Positions 17,102 to 26,753 of a DNA stretch of 64,000 nt are shown one piece after another. Positions within the stretch are counted from its first letter, which is position 1, and the number at the start of each line of letters is the position of its first letter. The stretch lies in the NCBI GenBank assembly GCA_045117995.1, contig JBGUOH010000003.1, positions 1 to 64,000 on the forward strand, given 5' to 3'. The translations under genes and the position numbers were made by a program. The notes under the pieces were generated by a model. That model was not told the origin of the DNA. It worked only from the letters and a program-made list of their open reading frames with translations, and ran no database searches. Origin of the DNA: RUG14515 sp045117995. GTDB lineage: Bacteria > Bacillota_I > Bacilli_A > RFN20 > CAG-826.

Positions 17102-18521
17102 TAAAAACAAACCAAAATACATCGTCACAATTTCGTTGCTTTTTTTGATGGTCACAGCAATTTGCTTGTTTATCCCAACGGTTAGTTCGAAATTATTACT
17201 TAGCGCATCTGTGATTTTGATCTTTTTAATAATCTTGCTTTCCTTTAATGTTTCGAAAAACATTTTTTTTATTTGCTTTTTAATTTGTTTTTTCGTCTTT
17301 CTTTTAGGAACAGATCTTCTTGAACTTGTTTTTGTGGGCGAATTTACAAATAAGTTGAGCGAGGAAACAAGATTCCATACATATCTATGTCTTTTTCTTA
17401 GCATTGTTTCTCTGTGGTTTGGATATACAATCACATTCCGTAAGGAAAAATGTTCAATACTCAGAAAAACGGAGTGCAAAGAAACTAATGCGATATCAGT
17501 CAGAAAGGTTTGCCTTTTCGCTTTTTATCTTTCTTTTGTGCCGTATTTACTGACTCTTCTTGACACAGTTATCTTTGTGCAAACAAGCGGATATAACGAC
17601 TATTATGTTTCCTATTCTTCTAATATCCCTGTTGTTATTCAAAAAGTTGGCGATCTGTGCCCTTTGTCTTTCTTTATCTTTATCGCCTCCATGCCAAACA
17701 AAAAACAATTAACTATTCCATCTACTTTAATGATAGTGTGTTGCTTTTTAAATCTTCTTACTGGAAAGCGCTTCTTTACCATTGCACTTTTAATGATTTT
17801 GATATCTTACGCAATCAAAAGAAATAATGTTTTTAGCGGCGGTGAAAAATGGTTTAAGAATAGGTATTACATTTATATAGCTTTTTTAACTTTGTTTGCT
17901 GGCGGATTTTTATCTTGGTATGGCTATTACAGAATGGGTATTTCGTCTAGCGGAAATTTGTTTGAACATTTTTTGAATTTTATTGAGCAAACAGGAAAAA
18001 GCATAAACGTTATTTCTTATGGGTACGATTTATCAGATAAGATGCCATATTCTGGCGGATACCTTTTTGGCAATATTTATGATTATTTAAGGAGTTTATT
18101 CGGAGGATCTTTAGTGAAAGGGCAGACTGTAAATTACGCTATGAATGGTCACGCCTTTTCGTATTCTCTTTCATACCTTGTTTATGGCGACAGATACTTG
18201 GCTGGCGATGGTCTTGGATCATGTTATATCGCTGAAGCGTTTTTTGATTTGGGCTATTTTGGGGTAGTTATAGTAAATCTTTTTGTTGGTATACTGTTTA
18301 GAAACTTGTTGGTATTTGATAAAGGTAAAGTATGGAAAACCGGTATATCTCTTTATTTGCTTTCATCTTTGCTTTTGATGCCTAGAGGAAGTTTTGACAA
18401 GTTCATTTGTGAAATAGTGAATGCCAAAGTGATACTATTTTTGGTCATTCTTTATCTATCTTCTCTTTTATATTCGCATAGGATGTTATCTCCTAGGAGG
18501 AGAATTGTGACAAATGAGTAA
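17091..18521 (+). CDS. Wzy-like oligosaccharide repeat-unit polymerase
   Basis: 476 residues, very hydrophobic, about eleven or twelve membrane segments with a larger outside loop around residues 275-365 (after YGYYRMGISSSGN). Wzy proteins share topology rather than sequence, so the call rests on topology and on its place between glycosyltransferases and the flippase. A TTG at 17085 gives a two-residue extension; ATG 17091 is preferred. It overlaps both neighbours slightly. Confidence 0.75.
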   Translation: MKNNKNKPKYIVTISLLFLMVTAICLFIPTVSSKLLLSASVILIFLIILLSFNVSKNIFFICFLICFFVFLLGTDLLELVFVGEFTNKLSEETRFHTYLCLFLSIVSLWFGYTITFRKEKCSILRKTECKETNAISVRKVCLFAFYLSFVPYLLTLLDTVIFVQTSGYNDYYVSYSSNIPVVIQKVGDLCPLSFFIFIASMPNKKQLTIPSTLMIVCCFLNLLTGKRFFTIALLMILISYAIKRNNVFSGGEKWFKNRYYIYIAFLTLFAGGFLSWYGYYRMGISSSGNLFEHFLNFIEQTGKSINVISYGYDLSDKMPYSGGYLFGNIYDYLRSLFGGSLVKGQTVNYAMNGHAFSYSLSYLVYGDRYLAGDGLGSCYIAEAFFDLGYFGVVIVNLFVGILFRNLLVFDKGKVWKTGISLYLLSSLLLMPRGSFDKFICEIVNAKVILFLVILYLSSLLYSHRMLSPRRRIVTNE

Positions 18522-19581
18522 TAAAAAAAGAATGGTTGTTGGTATATGTGGCTTCGGCTATTCTGGTTCTGGAGCTGTTTTAGATTGGCTTAAGGGATAC
18601 CCTAAAACAGACGTTGTAGATTCATTTGAATTCTCTTTTTTATACACACCAGACGGCATTCTTGATCTTAAATACCATTTGCTAGATAATTGCGCAAAGT
18701 ATATGAGTTCTGATATTGCTATCTCACGTTTTATACGCTTCATGAAAAAGAAGTCTTGTGAAATGGGAAGTAAGAAAAGAGCAATTTTAAATATCACTAG
18801 TGAATATGTGAAATCGCTTATTCAAGTTGAATGGCGTGGTTATTGGATGTTTGACTATTACACTGGTTCCTTCTTGAAAAGAAATGTTGGCTTTAGATTA
18901 TTTCATTCGAGAATATATAGAATGTTTCCTTTGATGCCACGCAGACACCCAAAGTTTCCACCAATGAGAACAATGTACTTATCTATTGCTCCGGAATCGT
19001 TCTATGAAAAAACCAAAAAATATATAGATAATTTAATTGATTTGTTTGTGGAAAAAGAATCGACACTGGTTGCTTTAAATCAGCCATTTCCTGCCAACCA
19101 ACCCAATTTGTGCCTTGAATTGATTGATTATTCAAAAGCTATTGTTGTTGACCGCGATCCTAGAGACCTATACGTTTTATTTAAAAAGGTAATACCAAAT
19201 AAATCATGCTTTGTTCCCGTTGATAGTGTTGAAAGTTTTATCGCCTACTTTAAAGCGCTCCACTTTTACTATCCAAGAGAAAGTAACAACGTTTTGGTAA
19301 TTAAGTTTGAGGATTTGATTTACGAGTTTGACAATACCATTGCTCTTTTGGAATCGTTTTTAGGTTTAGAGCGAACATCGTTTGATTATTCAAAAACAAA
19401 ATTCAATCCATTCATTTCGTTAGAAAACACTCAACTTTTTAATAAATATCCCGACTTGAAAAATGATATTGCCACGATTGAGCAACAACTTTCTGAGTGG
19501 CTCTACGATTTTGACAAAAAGCAAATAAAACCAACGGGAGACAAGACTTTTTTAGAAATTGTTAAACTGGCTGATAAATAA
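18514..19581 (+). CDS. Sulfotransferase-family protein
   Basis: 355 residues. The N-terminal loop GFGYSGSGAVLDWL resembles the 5'-phosphosulfate binding loop, and AIVVDRDPRDLYV resembles the 3'-phosphate binding motif (RDPRD) of PAPS-dependent sulfotransferases. It would transfer sulfate to a sugar hydroxyl. TAGGAGGAG provides a strong ribosome binding site inside the end of the polymerase gene. No PAPS synthesis genes are in the window. Confidence 0.72.
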   Translation: MSNKKRMVVGICGFGYSGSGAVLDWLKGYPKTDVVDSFEFSFLYTPDGILDLKYHLLDNCAKYMSSDIAISRFIRFMKKKSCEMGSKKRAILNITSEYVKSLIQVEWRGYWMFDYYTGSFLKRNVGFRLFHSRIYRMFPLMPRRHPKFPPMRTMYLSIAPESFYEKTKKYIDNLIDLFVEKESTLVALNQPFPANQPNLCLELIDYSKAIVVDRDPRDLYVLFKKVIPNKSCFVPVDSVESFIAYFKALHFYYPRESNNVLVIKFEDLIYEFDNTIALLESFLGLERTSFDYSKTKFNPFISLENTQLFNKYPDLKNDIATIEQQLSEWLYDFDKKQIKPTGDKTFLEIVKLADK

Positions 19582-19586
19582 TTCCA

Positions 19587-21053
19587 ATGAATATTAAACA
19601 ACTACCCAAAGGGGCAAAAGCTTCTATTGCCTTTTTTCTTTCGAGCTTAGTTACCAAAGGCATTGCTTATTTAACAACGCCTATTTTTACAAGGCTTTTA
19701 ACAGAAAGTGAATACGGTCAAGTAACCATTTTTTTGACATGGTTACAAGTATTTGGAATCATTGCAATGTTTTGCCTTTCGTATGGCGTCTTTAACAACG
19801 GGATGATAGAACACCCGGAAAAAAGAAACACTTATTCGTTTTCTTTGTTAATCCTGTCGAATATAATTACTCTTTCTTTTTTTGGCTTGTTGCTTTGTTT
19901 TTATCCGCTTATTTCAAAGTATTTAAATTTAGGGCCTTTTTTGCTTGTTCTAATGTTTGGTATTTTTATGACCCAACCAGCATATAATTTTTGGGTTTCA
20001 AGGCAGAGATATGAACTAAAATATAAAGCTTCTCTTGTTTGGTCAATTATTTGTGCTGTCCTATCTCCTGCGGTTGCTATCGTTTGTATTCTTTTAAATA
20101 AAGAAGGTTCAAATGTTTATCCACGGTTGTTTGGAGCGGAGTGCACTTTAATTATCATTTACATAGGATTCTATATTTATCTTGGTTTCAAGAGCGCGTG
20201 GAAAGTAGATATCAGATTTTGGAAAGAAGCCTTGCTTTTTAATTTACCACTAATACCTCACTATCTTTCTACTTATTTGTTGGGCAGTTCAGATAAAATA
20301 ATGATTTCTTTTTTAATTGGAGATGCTGAAGCTGCTTATTATAGTGTAGCGAGTTCTATTGCTGCAGTAGCAGCGATTGTTTGGACTGCTATTAATGGGT
20401 CGTTAATTCCATATACCTACCAAAAATGTAAAGAAAATAATTATGAAGATATTAACAAAGTTACATTGCCTCTAATCACGATATTTGCTGCTGGTTGTTT
20501 GATTGTGATTCTTCTTGGCCCAGAAGCTGTGAAATTAATGGCTACAACTAACTATATGCAAGCGATATATGTAATTCCTCCTATTGTCGGAGGAGTTTTC
20601 TTTCAAGTTCAATATTATATTTACGCAAATGTGGTTTATTATTACAAAAAGCCTCTTTATGTAATGATTGGTTCGTTAACCGCGGTTACTTTTAACATTG
20701 TTTTGAATTATTTTTGCATCAAACAATGGGGCTTTCTAGCCGCAGGGTATACAACAATTGTTTGCTATGTGATCCAGGCGACAATCGACTATTTTGCGAT
20801 GAGGAAAATTGTTGGAAAGCCTATTTATAACATGAAGTATATTATTGCATTATCGATAACAATGATCATTGTTTCTTTGGCTAGTAGTTTCATTTATGAC
20901 TATATCATAATAAGATTTTCAATTTTGGCTTTAATTGCTGTACTTTTTGTGATTTTTAGAAAAAAGATTATGCACACAATCACTTTTAATAAAACATCTA
21001 AAGAAAATTCTTCAGTACAAAAAATAGAGGCATCAAATGATGATGCAAAATAG
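19587..21053 (+). CDS. Wzx-type polysaccharide flippase
   Basis: 488 residues, about fourteen membrane helices, MOP-superfamily polysaccharide transporter. N-terminus KASIAFFLSSLVTKGIAYLTTPIFTRLLT is a standard opening of Wzx proteins. It moves the undecaprenyl-linked repeat unit across the membrane for the Wzy polymerase. The C-terminal tail (about 470-488) is charged and cytoplasmic. Confidence 0.9.
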   Translation: MNIKQLPKGAKASIAFFLSSLVTKGIAYLTTPIFTRLLTESEYGQVTIFLTWLQVFGIIAMFCLSYGVFNNGMIEHPEKRNTYSFSLLILSNIITLSFFGLLLCFYPLISKYLNLGPFLLVLMFGIFMTQPAYNFWVSRQRYELKYKASLVWSIICAVLSPAVAIVCILLNKEGSNVYPRLFGAECTLIIIYIGFYIYLGFKSAWKVDIRFWKEALLFNLPLIPHYLSTYLLGSSDKIMISFLIGDAEAAYYSVASSIAAVAAIVWTAINGSLIPYTYQKCKENNYEDINKVTLPLITIFAAGCLIVILLGPEAVKLMATTNYMQAIYVIPPIVGGVFFQVQYYIYANVVYYYKKPLYVMIGSLTAVTFNIVLNYFCIKQWGFLAAGYTTIVCYVIQATIDYFAMRKIVGKPIYNMKYIIALSITMIIVSLASSFIYDYIIIRFSILALIAVLFVIFRKKIMHTITFNKTSKENSSVQKIEASNDDAK

Positions 21054-21074
21054 CGATATTTGTGAGGCTTTAAT

Positions 21075-22277
21075 ATGAAAATTGCAATTGCCGGTGCAGG
21101 GTATGTTGGCTTATCAATTGCCACTTTATTAGCACAAAACAATCACGTTGAATTAGTGGATGTTATCCCTGAAAAGGTGGACAAAGTCAACGCACGCATT
21201 TCACCAATTCAAGATGACTATATTGAAAAATACTTCAAAGAAAAGAAACTAGATTTAGTTGCAACACTCGACGGCGCATCTGCGTATAAGAATGCCGACT
21301 TTGTTGTCATTGCGGCACCTACCAACTATGATCCAGTTAAAAACTTCTTTGACACAAAGTATGTTGAGCAAGTAATTGAATTAGTACTATCAGTTAACAA
21401 AAACGCTGTGATGGTTATCAAATCAACTATTCCAGTTGGTTATACTAAATCAATTAGAAAAAAATATAATACAAACAACATTTTGTTTAGCCCTGAATTC
21501 TTAAGAGAATCTAAAGCTCTAGAAGACAACTTATATCCATCTCGTATTATTGTTGGTTGTGAAGATGGACAAAAAGATAAAGCAGAACAATTTGCTAATC
21601 TACTAAAAGAAGGTGCAATCAAGAAAGATGCGCCAGTATTATTGATGGGATTAACAGAAGCAGAGGCTGTTAAATTATTCGCCAACACGTACCTAGCATT
21701 ACGCGTTTCTTATTTTAATGAATTAGATACATATGCTGAATCTAAAGGATTAAATACGCAATATATCATCAATGGCGTATGTTTAGATCCGAGAATTGGT
21801 ACGCATTATAACAATCCATCTTTCGGTTATGGTGGTTATTGTTTGCCAAAAGATACAAAACAATTAAAAGCAAATTTTGAACATGTTCCGGAGAACTTAA
21901 TTTCTGCAATCGTCGAATCAAATAGAACAAGGAAGGATTTTATCGCAGATAGGGTATTACAAATAGCTGGATTTAAGGAAGAAAAAGCCAACAAGATTAT
22001 TGTTGGTGTGTTTAGATTGACTATGAAATCTAATAGCGATAACTTCAGAGCATCTTCTATTCAAGGTGTTATGAAACGGATTAAAGCCAAAGGTGTTAAT
22101 GTTATCGTTTATGAGCCAACATTGGAAGATGGCAGCGAATTCTTCGGCAGTAAAGTAGTCAATAACTTAGAAGAATTTAAGAAATTAAGTAACGCAATTA
22201 TCGCAAATAGATATGATAGTTGTTTGGATGATGTAGAAAGTAGAGTCTACACAAGAGATTTGTTTAGAAGAGATTAA
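21075..22277 (+). CDS. UDP-glucose 6-dehydrogenase family
   Basis: 400 residues. N-terminal NAD domain IAGAGYVGLSIATLL, middle domain SPEFLRESKAL, and the catalytic cysteine segment FGYGGYCLPKDT. It oxidises the C6 of a UDP-sugar (usually UDP-glucose to UDP-glucuronate), giving the polysaccharide an acidic sugar. The last ~57 codons are duplicated at 26523-26693. RBS GTGAGGC at 21061-21067. Confidence 0.9.
   Translation: MKIAIAGAGYVGLSIATLLAQNNHVELVDVIPEKVDKVNARISPIQDDYIEKYFKEKKLDLVATLDGASAYKNADFVVIAAPTNYDPVKNFFDTKYVEQVIELVLSVNKNAVMVIKSTIPVGYTKSIRKKYNTNNILFSPEFLRESKALEDNLYPSRIIVGCEDGQKDKAEQFANLLKEGAIKKDAPVLLMGLTEAEAVKLFANTYLALRVSYFNELDTYAESKGLNTQYIINGVCLDPRIGTHYNNPSFGYGGYCLPKDTKQLKANFEHVPENLISAIVESNRTRKDFIADRVLQIAGFKEEKANKIIVGVFRLTMKSNSDNFRASSIQGVMKRIKAKGVNVIVYEPTLEDGSEFFGSKVVNNLEEFKKLSNAIIANRYDSCLDDVESRVYTRDLFRRD
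22107..22277 (+). repeat. Direct repeat, left copy (3' end of sugar dehydrogenase gene)
   Basis: These 171 bp are homologous to 26523-26693. A hand alignment of the first 56 codons gave 28 base differences (about 83% identity) but only 5 residue differences, so most changes are synonymous. The two copies bracket the phosphonate module. Confidence 0.85.
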
Positions 22278-22295
22278 AAATATAGGAGCGTTTTT

Positions 22296-23594
22296 ATGAG
22301 CAAAAAAGTTTACATGTGTTTTTCTACAGATATGATCCATGGTGGTCATATCAACATTATTAGACAAGCAGAGAAACTTGGAGATTTGGTTGTAGGAGTT
22401 TTATCGGATGAAGCTATTGCAAGCTTTAAAAGATATCCTTTGATTCCATATGAGGAAAGAAAGATTCTGTTTGAAAACATAGCTGGTGTTAAACAAGTTG
22501 TTGAGCAAAAAGAACTATCTTACCGGAATATTCTAAACGAATTGAAGCCTGATATTGTGGTTCATGGTGATGACTGGAAAGAGGGATTTCAAAAGCCAAT
22601 TAGAGATGAAGTGATAGCTATTTTAGAATCTTATGGCGGCGAATTGGTTGAATTCCCATACAACAAAGACGCCAGATATGACGAACTCGAAAAACAAATG
22701 AGAATGCAATTAGGGATGCCTGATTATAGAAGAGGTAGACTTAAAAAACTTATCAATATGAAAGGTCTCGTTACAGCCATTGAAGCTCATAGTGGCATCA
22801 CTGGCTTAATTGCTGAAAAAACCACAGTGCTTCAAGATGGCAAAACATATCAATTCGACGCCATGTGGATTTCCTCTTTATGTGATTCAACAGCAAAGGG
22901 CAAACCTGACATTGAATTAGTCGATATGACATCGAGATTTAGAACTATTGACGATATTATGGAAGTTACGACTAAACCAATTATCTTTGATGGTGATACA
23001 GGTGGTTTAACAGAGCATTTTGTTTACACAGTGCGTTCACTTGAAAGAATGGGCGTCTCTATGGTTATTATCGAAGATAAAACTGGTCTTAAGAAAAATT
23101 CATTGTTTGGCACCGAAGTAAAACAAACCCAAGACAGTATTGAAAACTTCTGCGCTAAGATTGCTGCTGGCAAAAAAGCTCAAAAAACAAAAGACTTTAT
23201 GATTTGTGCTCGTATTGAATCTCTAATTCTTGAACAAGGCATGGAAGATGCTTTAACAAGAGCTTTTGCTTTTGCTGGAGCTGGAGCGGATGCCATCATG
23301 ATTCACTCCAGAAAGAAAGATCCTTCTGAAATAAAAGAATTCATTGAAAAGTTTAGAGAAAAAGATAAAACAACCCCAATTGTTTTAGTGCCAACATCTT
23401 TCAATACAGTTTATGAAGATGAATGGAAGGCTTTAGGTGCTAACATAATTATCTATGCTAATCAACTAACAAGAACTGGTTTCCCAGCTATGCAAGATGC
23501 AGCGAGAACAATTCTTGAGAATCATAGAGCAAAAGAATGTGATGACAAGTGTATGTCTATTAAAGAAATCATCACATTAATTCCAGAGGAATAA
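22296..23594 (+). CDS. PEP mutase with N-terminal cytidylyltransferase-like domain
   Basis: 432 residues. Residues 1-135 form a HxGH nucleotidyltransferase domain (FSTDMIHGGHINIIRQA, then VHGDDWKEG). Residues about 145-430 are phosphoenolpyruvate mutase with the diagnostic EDKTGLKKNS (EDK-x5-NS). The mutase makes phosphonopyruvate, the entry step of phosphonate synthesis. It is followed 4 nt later by phosphonopyruvate decarboxylase. RBS TAGGAG. Fusions of PEP mutase to a cytidylyltransferase are known in glycan-associated phosphonate loci. Confidence 0.93.
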   Translation: MSKKVYMCFSTDMIHGGHINIIRQAEKLGDLVVGVLSDEAIASFKRYPLIPYEERKILFENIAGVKQVVEQKELSYRNILNELKPDIVVHGDDWKEGFQKPIRDEVIAILESYGGELVEFPYNKDARYDELEKQMRMQLGMPDYRRGRLKKLINMKGLVTAIEAHSGITGLIAEKTTVLQDGKTYQFDAMWISSLCDSTAKGKPDIELVDMTSRFRTIDDIMEVTTKPIIFDGDTGGLTEHFVYTVRSLERMGVSMVIIEDKTGLKKNSLFGTEVKQTQDSIENFCAKIAAGKKAQKTKDFMICARIESLILEQGMEDALTRAFAFAGAGADAIMIHSRKKDPSEIKEFIEKFREKDKTTPIVLVPTSFNTVYEDEWKALGANIIIYANQLTRTGFPAMQDAARTILENHRAKECDDKCMSIKEIITLIPEE

Positions 23595-23598
23595 GAAT

Positions 23599-24711
23599 AT
23601 GGTTGATACAGTTGCGTTCTACGAATATCTAGTTAATCACAACTTAGATTTCTTTACTGGTGTTCCAGATTCATTGTTAAAAGAATTATGTTCCTGCATT
23701 AAAGACAAATCCGATAGCAAGCACAATATTATTGCTGCAAACGAAGGTAATGCTGTTGGTTTAGCAGCAGGTTATCACTTATCAACAGGCAAACTTGGTG
23801 TTGTCTATATGCAAAATAGTGGTGAAGGCAATGTAGTTAATCCGTTATTGTCTCTAGCTGATCCAAAGGTTTATTCTATTCCAATGCTATTAATTATTGG
23901 ATGGAGAGGCGAACCTGGGGTTCATGATGAACCTCAACATGTCAAACAAGGTGAAGTTACATTAAGGCTTTTAGAAGCCATGGACATTGAGTATCGCATT
24001 TTAAGCGATAGTTTTGAAGAAGATTTAAAACATCTCATTCAATTAGCAAAAAAAGAAAACAAACCAGTTGCGTTGGTTATTAGAAAAGGCACATTCTCAA
24101 AATATTCACCAATTTGTAAAGAAAAAGTAGTGATGGGTGAACTATTAAGAGAAGAAGCCCTCGATGTTATCTTAAAAGAAATTGGCGATGATATGGTTGT
24201 TTCGACAACAGGTAAAGAATCTCGCGAAATCTTTGAACTAAGAGAAAAATTTGGTCAAGGTCACGAACACGATTTCTTAACTGTCGGATCTATGGGTCAT
24301 ACATCTTCAATTGCTTTAGGTGTATCTATTGGAACAAATAGAAATGTCTGGTGCTTAGATGGTGATGGTAGTTTTATTATGCATATGGGTGGTTTAGCTA
24401 TTGCGGGTCAAAATGCTGGTGATAACTTTAAGTACATCATAAATAATAATGCCGCTCATGAATCTGTTGGTGGCCAACCAACTGTTAGTGACAAGATTGA
24501 CATTAAAGCTATCTTAAAGGCTTGTGGTTTCTCTTCTACTTATGAAGCAAAAACTAGAGAAGAAATTAAAGACGCAATTAGCAAAATGAAAAAAGAAGGC
24601 AAATATGCTTTAATCTTATATACAAAACAAGGTAGTAGAGAAGATTTAGGAAGACCCACAACTACTCCAATTCAAAACAAAGAATCATTCATGAAAGAGA
24701 TTAATAAATAA
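23599..24711 (+). CDS. Phosphonopyruvate decarboxylase
   Basis: 370 residues, thiamine-diphosphate enzyme. FTGVPDSLLKELC at the start, catalytic ANEGNAVGLAAGYHL, and the ThDP/Mg motif GDGSFIMHMG..NN (about residues 254-283). It irreversibly converts phosphonopyruvate to phosphonoacetaldehyde, pulling the mutase reaction forward. Second gene of the phosphonate module. Confidence 0.93.
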   Translation: MVDTVAFYEYLVNHNLDFFTGVPDSLLKELCSCIKDKSDSKHNIIAANEGNAVGLAAGYHLSTGKLGVVYMQNSGEGNVVNPLLSLADPKVYSIPMLLIIGWRGEPGVHDEPQHVKQGEVTLRLLEAMDIEYRILSDSFEEDLKHLIQLAKKENKPVALVIRKGTFSKYSPICKEKVVMGELLREEALDVILKEIGDDMVVSTTGKESREIFELREKFGQGHEHDFLTVGSMGHTSSIALGVSIGTNRNVWCLDGDGSFIMHMGGLAIAGQNAGDNFKYIINNNAAHESVGGQPTVSDKIDIKAILKACGFSSTYEAKTREEIKDAISKMKKEGKYALILYTKQGSREDLGRPTTTPIQNKESFMKEINK

Positions 24712-24713
24712 GT

Positions 24714-26453
24714 ATGAAAGCTCTTATATTTAATTCTGGAATTGGTAAAAGGATGGGCGAATTAACTGCCCATTGTCCAAAAAGTATGGTTCATCTTTAT
24801 AACGATGAAACTATTTTTGAACGTCAAATAAGACTTCTCCAAGAAGCCGGTATTACTGAAGTTGTTATCACTACTGGACCATACCCAGAAATGTTAAAAG
24901 ATATCTGCTCTAAACCTTGCTATAGGAATATGCACTTTGTGTTTCCTCATAATGAAATATATGATTCTTCAAACTATATTTATTCCATGTATAAAGCGAG
25001 AGAGTATCTTGATGATGATATATTGATGATGCATGGTGATTTGGTTTTTGATAGAAATCTAATTCCATCATTGTTAAAGAACAAAGAGCCAAATACTTGT
25101 CTTATTAATAAATATAAATCACTTCCCGAAAAAGATTTTAAAGGAAGAATAGTGAATAACGAACTTAGAGAAGTCGGCATTAATATTTTTGATAAAGATT
25201 GCTTTGCTTTTCAACCACTTTATAAACTTTCAAAACAAGTAATAAAGGCGTGGTTAGATAATGTTATCAAGTTTGTAGAAAACAACAATATTAATGTCTA
25301 TGCCGAAAATGCTTTTAATGAAGTTAGCAAAGGATTAGGTGTTAGACCAGTTAGTTACGCTAATCATTTTATTGACGAAGTAGATAATAAAGATGATTTA
25401 GCTAGAGTAAATAAAGAAATAGAGCAATGGGATTATAAAACTCAAAAGATTAAAACATCAACTGAGTATTTATTACCGTTAAAAACACAATTAAAAAAGC
25501 TTAATTCAATTAAACCATTTGTTGTTGCTGATATCTTTTTAGCTAAAGAGGTTCAAAAGAAATTACCTGACGCAATAGTGTTTTCTAAGTTTACATCTAA
25601 TCCAAAATATGAAGAGATGTTAAATGGGTTGAAATTATTCAAAGAGAATAAATGTGATTGCATTGTTTCTATTGGTGGTGGATCGTGTATTGATGTTGCT
25701 AAAGTTATCAAGTTATCTTTAGGTGCTGATTTAAATAGTGATATTCCAACTTTTAAGCAAAATTACAAATATTCAGATATTAGGCACATTTGCATTCCGA
25801 CCACCAGTGGTACAGGCAGTGAATCAACAAAGCATGCAGTTTTATATTTAAATGGGGAAAAGCAATCGATTGCTCATCCAACAAACGCACCAGACTATGT
25901 TATACTTTGTCCTAAACTAATTGTCACTGTTCCTGAATATCAAAAGAAATGTACCGCGATGGATGCTTTATGCCAATGCATTGAATCTTTATGGTCAAGA
26001 AAAGCGACACCATTAAGTAGAAAATACGCTAGGGCAGGTCTTAAATTATTTAAAGAGAATTATAAAGGCTATTTAGAATATGATAGAGACGCTATTAAAA
26101 ATATCCAATTAGCGGCAAACTATTCTGGAAAAGCAATAAATATATCAGAAACTACAGCTGCTCATGCTATGAGTTATAAAATAACTTCCTTATATCATGT
26201 TCCACACGGTCATGCTGTTGCAATTTGCATGAATTCTATTTTTGAGAATTGCAAAGTTAAGACTATATTTGGCAAAAATCTAGATGTGAAAGTAGTTTTT
26301 TATGAGATTCTTAACTATTTTGAATTGAATAAAAATGTTTCTTTTGCTAATGAAGACGTTGATAAATTAATTGAGTCTGTTAATCCTATCAGGCTCAAGA
26401 ATTTTCCTTATAAAATCAATATTAAAGAATGCTATTTATGCGTAAATAAATAA
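24714..26453 (+). CDS. Nucleotidyltransferase fused to iron alcohol dehydrogenase (phosphonoacetaldehyde reductase)
   Basis: 579 residues. Residues 1-~235 are an NTP-transferase domain (FNSGIGKRMGELTAHCPKSM, MMHGDLVFD). Residues ~265-579 are a group III iron alcohol dehydrogenase: SIGGGSCIDVAK, TTSGTGSESTKHA, MDALCQCIES, and metal histidines in HAMSY and PHGHAV. The ADH half would reduce phosphonoacetaldehyde to 2-hydroxyethylphosphonate, as PhpC-like enzymes do, and the N-terminal half would make its CMP ester for transfer to the glycan. In the better-known version the partner is an aminoethylphosphonate transaminase. It starts 2 nt after the decarboxylase. Confidence 0.85.
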   Translation: MKALIFNSGIGKRMGELTAHCPKSMVHLYNDETIFERQIRLLQEAGITEVVITTGPYPEMLKDICSKPCYRNMHFVFPHNEIYDSSNYIYSMYKAREYLDDDILMMHGDLVFDRNLIPSLLKNKEPNTCLINKYKSLPEKDFKGRIVNNELREVGINIFDKDCFAFQPLYKLSKQVIKAWLDNVIKFVENNNINVYAENAFNEVSKGLGVRPVSYANHFIDEVDNKDDLARVNKEIEQWDYKTQKIKTSTEYLLPLKTQLKKLNSIKPFVVADIFLAKEVQKKLPDAIVFSKFTSNPKYEEMLNGLKLFKENKCDCIVSIGGGSCIDVAKVIKLSLGADLNSDIPTFKQNYKYSDIRHICIPTTSGTGSESTKHAVLYLNGEKQSIAHPTNAPDYVILCPKLIVTVPEYQKKCTAMDALCQCIESLWSRKATPLSRKYARAGLKLFKENYKGYLEYDRDAIKNIQLAANYSGKAINISETTAAHAMSYKITSLYHVPHGHAVAICMNSIFENCKVKTIFGKNLDVKVVFYEILNYFELNKNVSFANEDVDKLIESVNPIRLKNFPYKINIKECYLCVNK

Positions 26454-26456
26454 CGC

Positions 26457-26693
26457 ATGGCTCGCATTGCTACTGTGTGCGCAACACTCGCCGAAAAGAA
26501 AACAAAAGATGTTAAAGCAATTATCTATGAACCAACATTAGAAGATGGTTCTGAATTCTTTGGTAGTAAGGTAGTTAATGACTTAGAAGAGTTTAAGAAA
26601 TTATCTAATGCAATTATCGCTAATAGATATGATAGCTGTTTAGATGATGTAGAAAACAAAGTATACACACGAGATTTATTTAGAAGAGGCTGA
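26457..26693 (+). pseudogene. Truncated duplicate of the sugar dehydrogenase C-terminus
   Basis: A 78-codon open frame. The last ~57 residues (IYEPTLEDGSEFFGSK onwards) match the C-terminus of the dehydrogenase at 21075-22277; the NAD-binding and catalytic parts are missing. The first ~20 residues have no clear counterpart there. It begins 3 nt after the phosphonate gene. It is best read as the scar of a recombination between two dehydrogenase alleles that inserted the phosphonate genes, and is unlikely to be an enzyme. Confidence 0.8.
26523..26693 (+). repeat. Direct repeat, right copy (dehydrogenase tail)
   Basis: Counterpart of 22107-22277, about 4.4 kb downstream in the same orientation. 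The mainly synonymous divergence implies that the copies evolved apart under selection before being joined, rather than arising by a recent local duplication. Confidence 0.85.
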
Positions 26694-26753
26694 TTTTAAA
26701 AACCACACTAATAATAGAAGAGAAATCATATCAATATTGGAGATCGAATTATA

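Noticed and set aside
16982..17479. 165-codon open frame on the minus strand
   Set aside because: It is antisense across the glycosyltransferase and polymerase genes; its translation is low-complexity and hydrophobic, as expected of a shadow.
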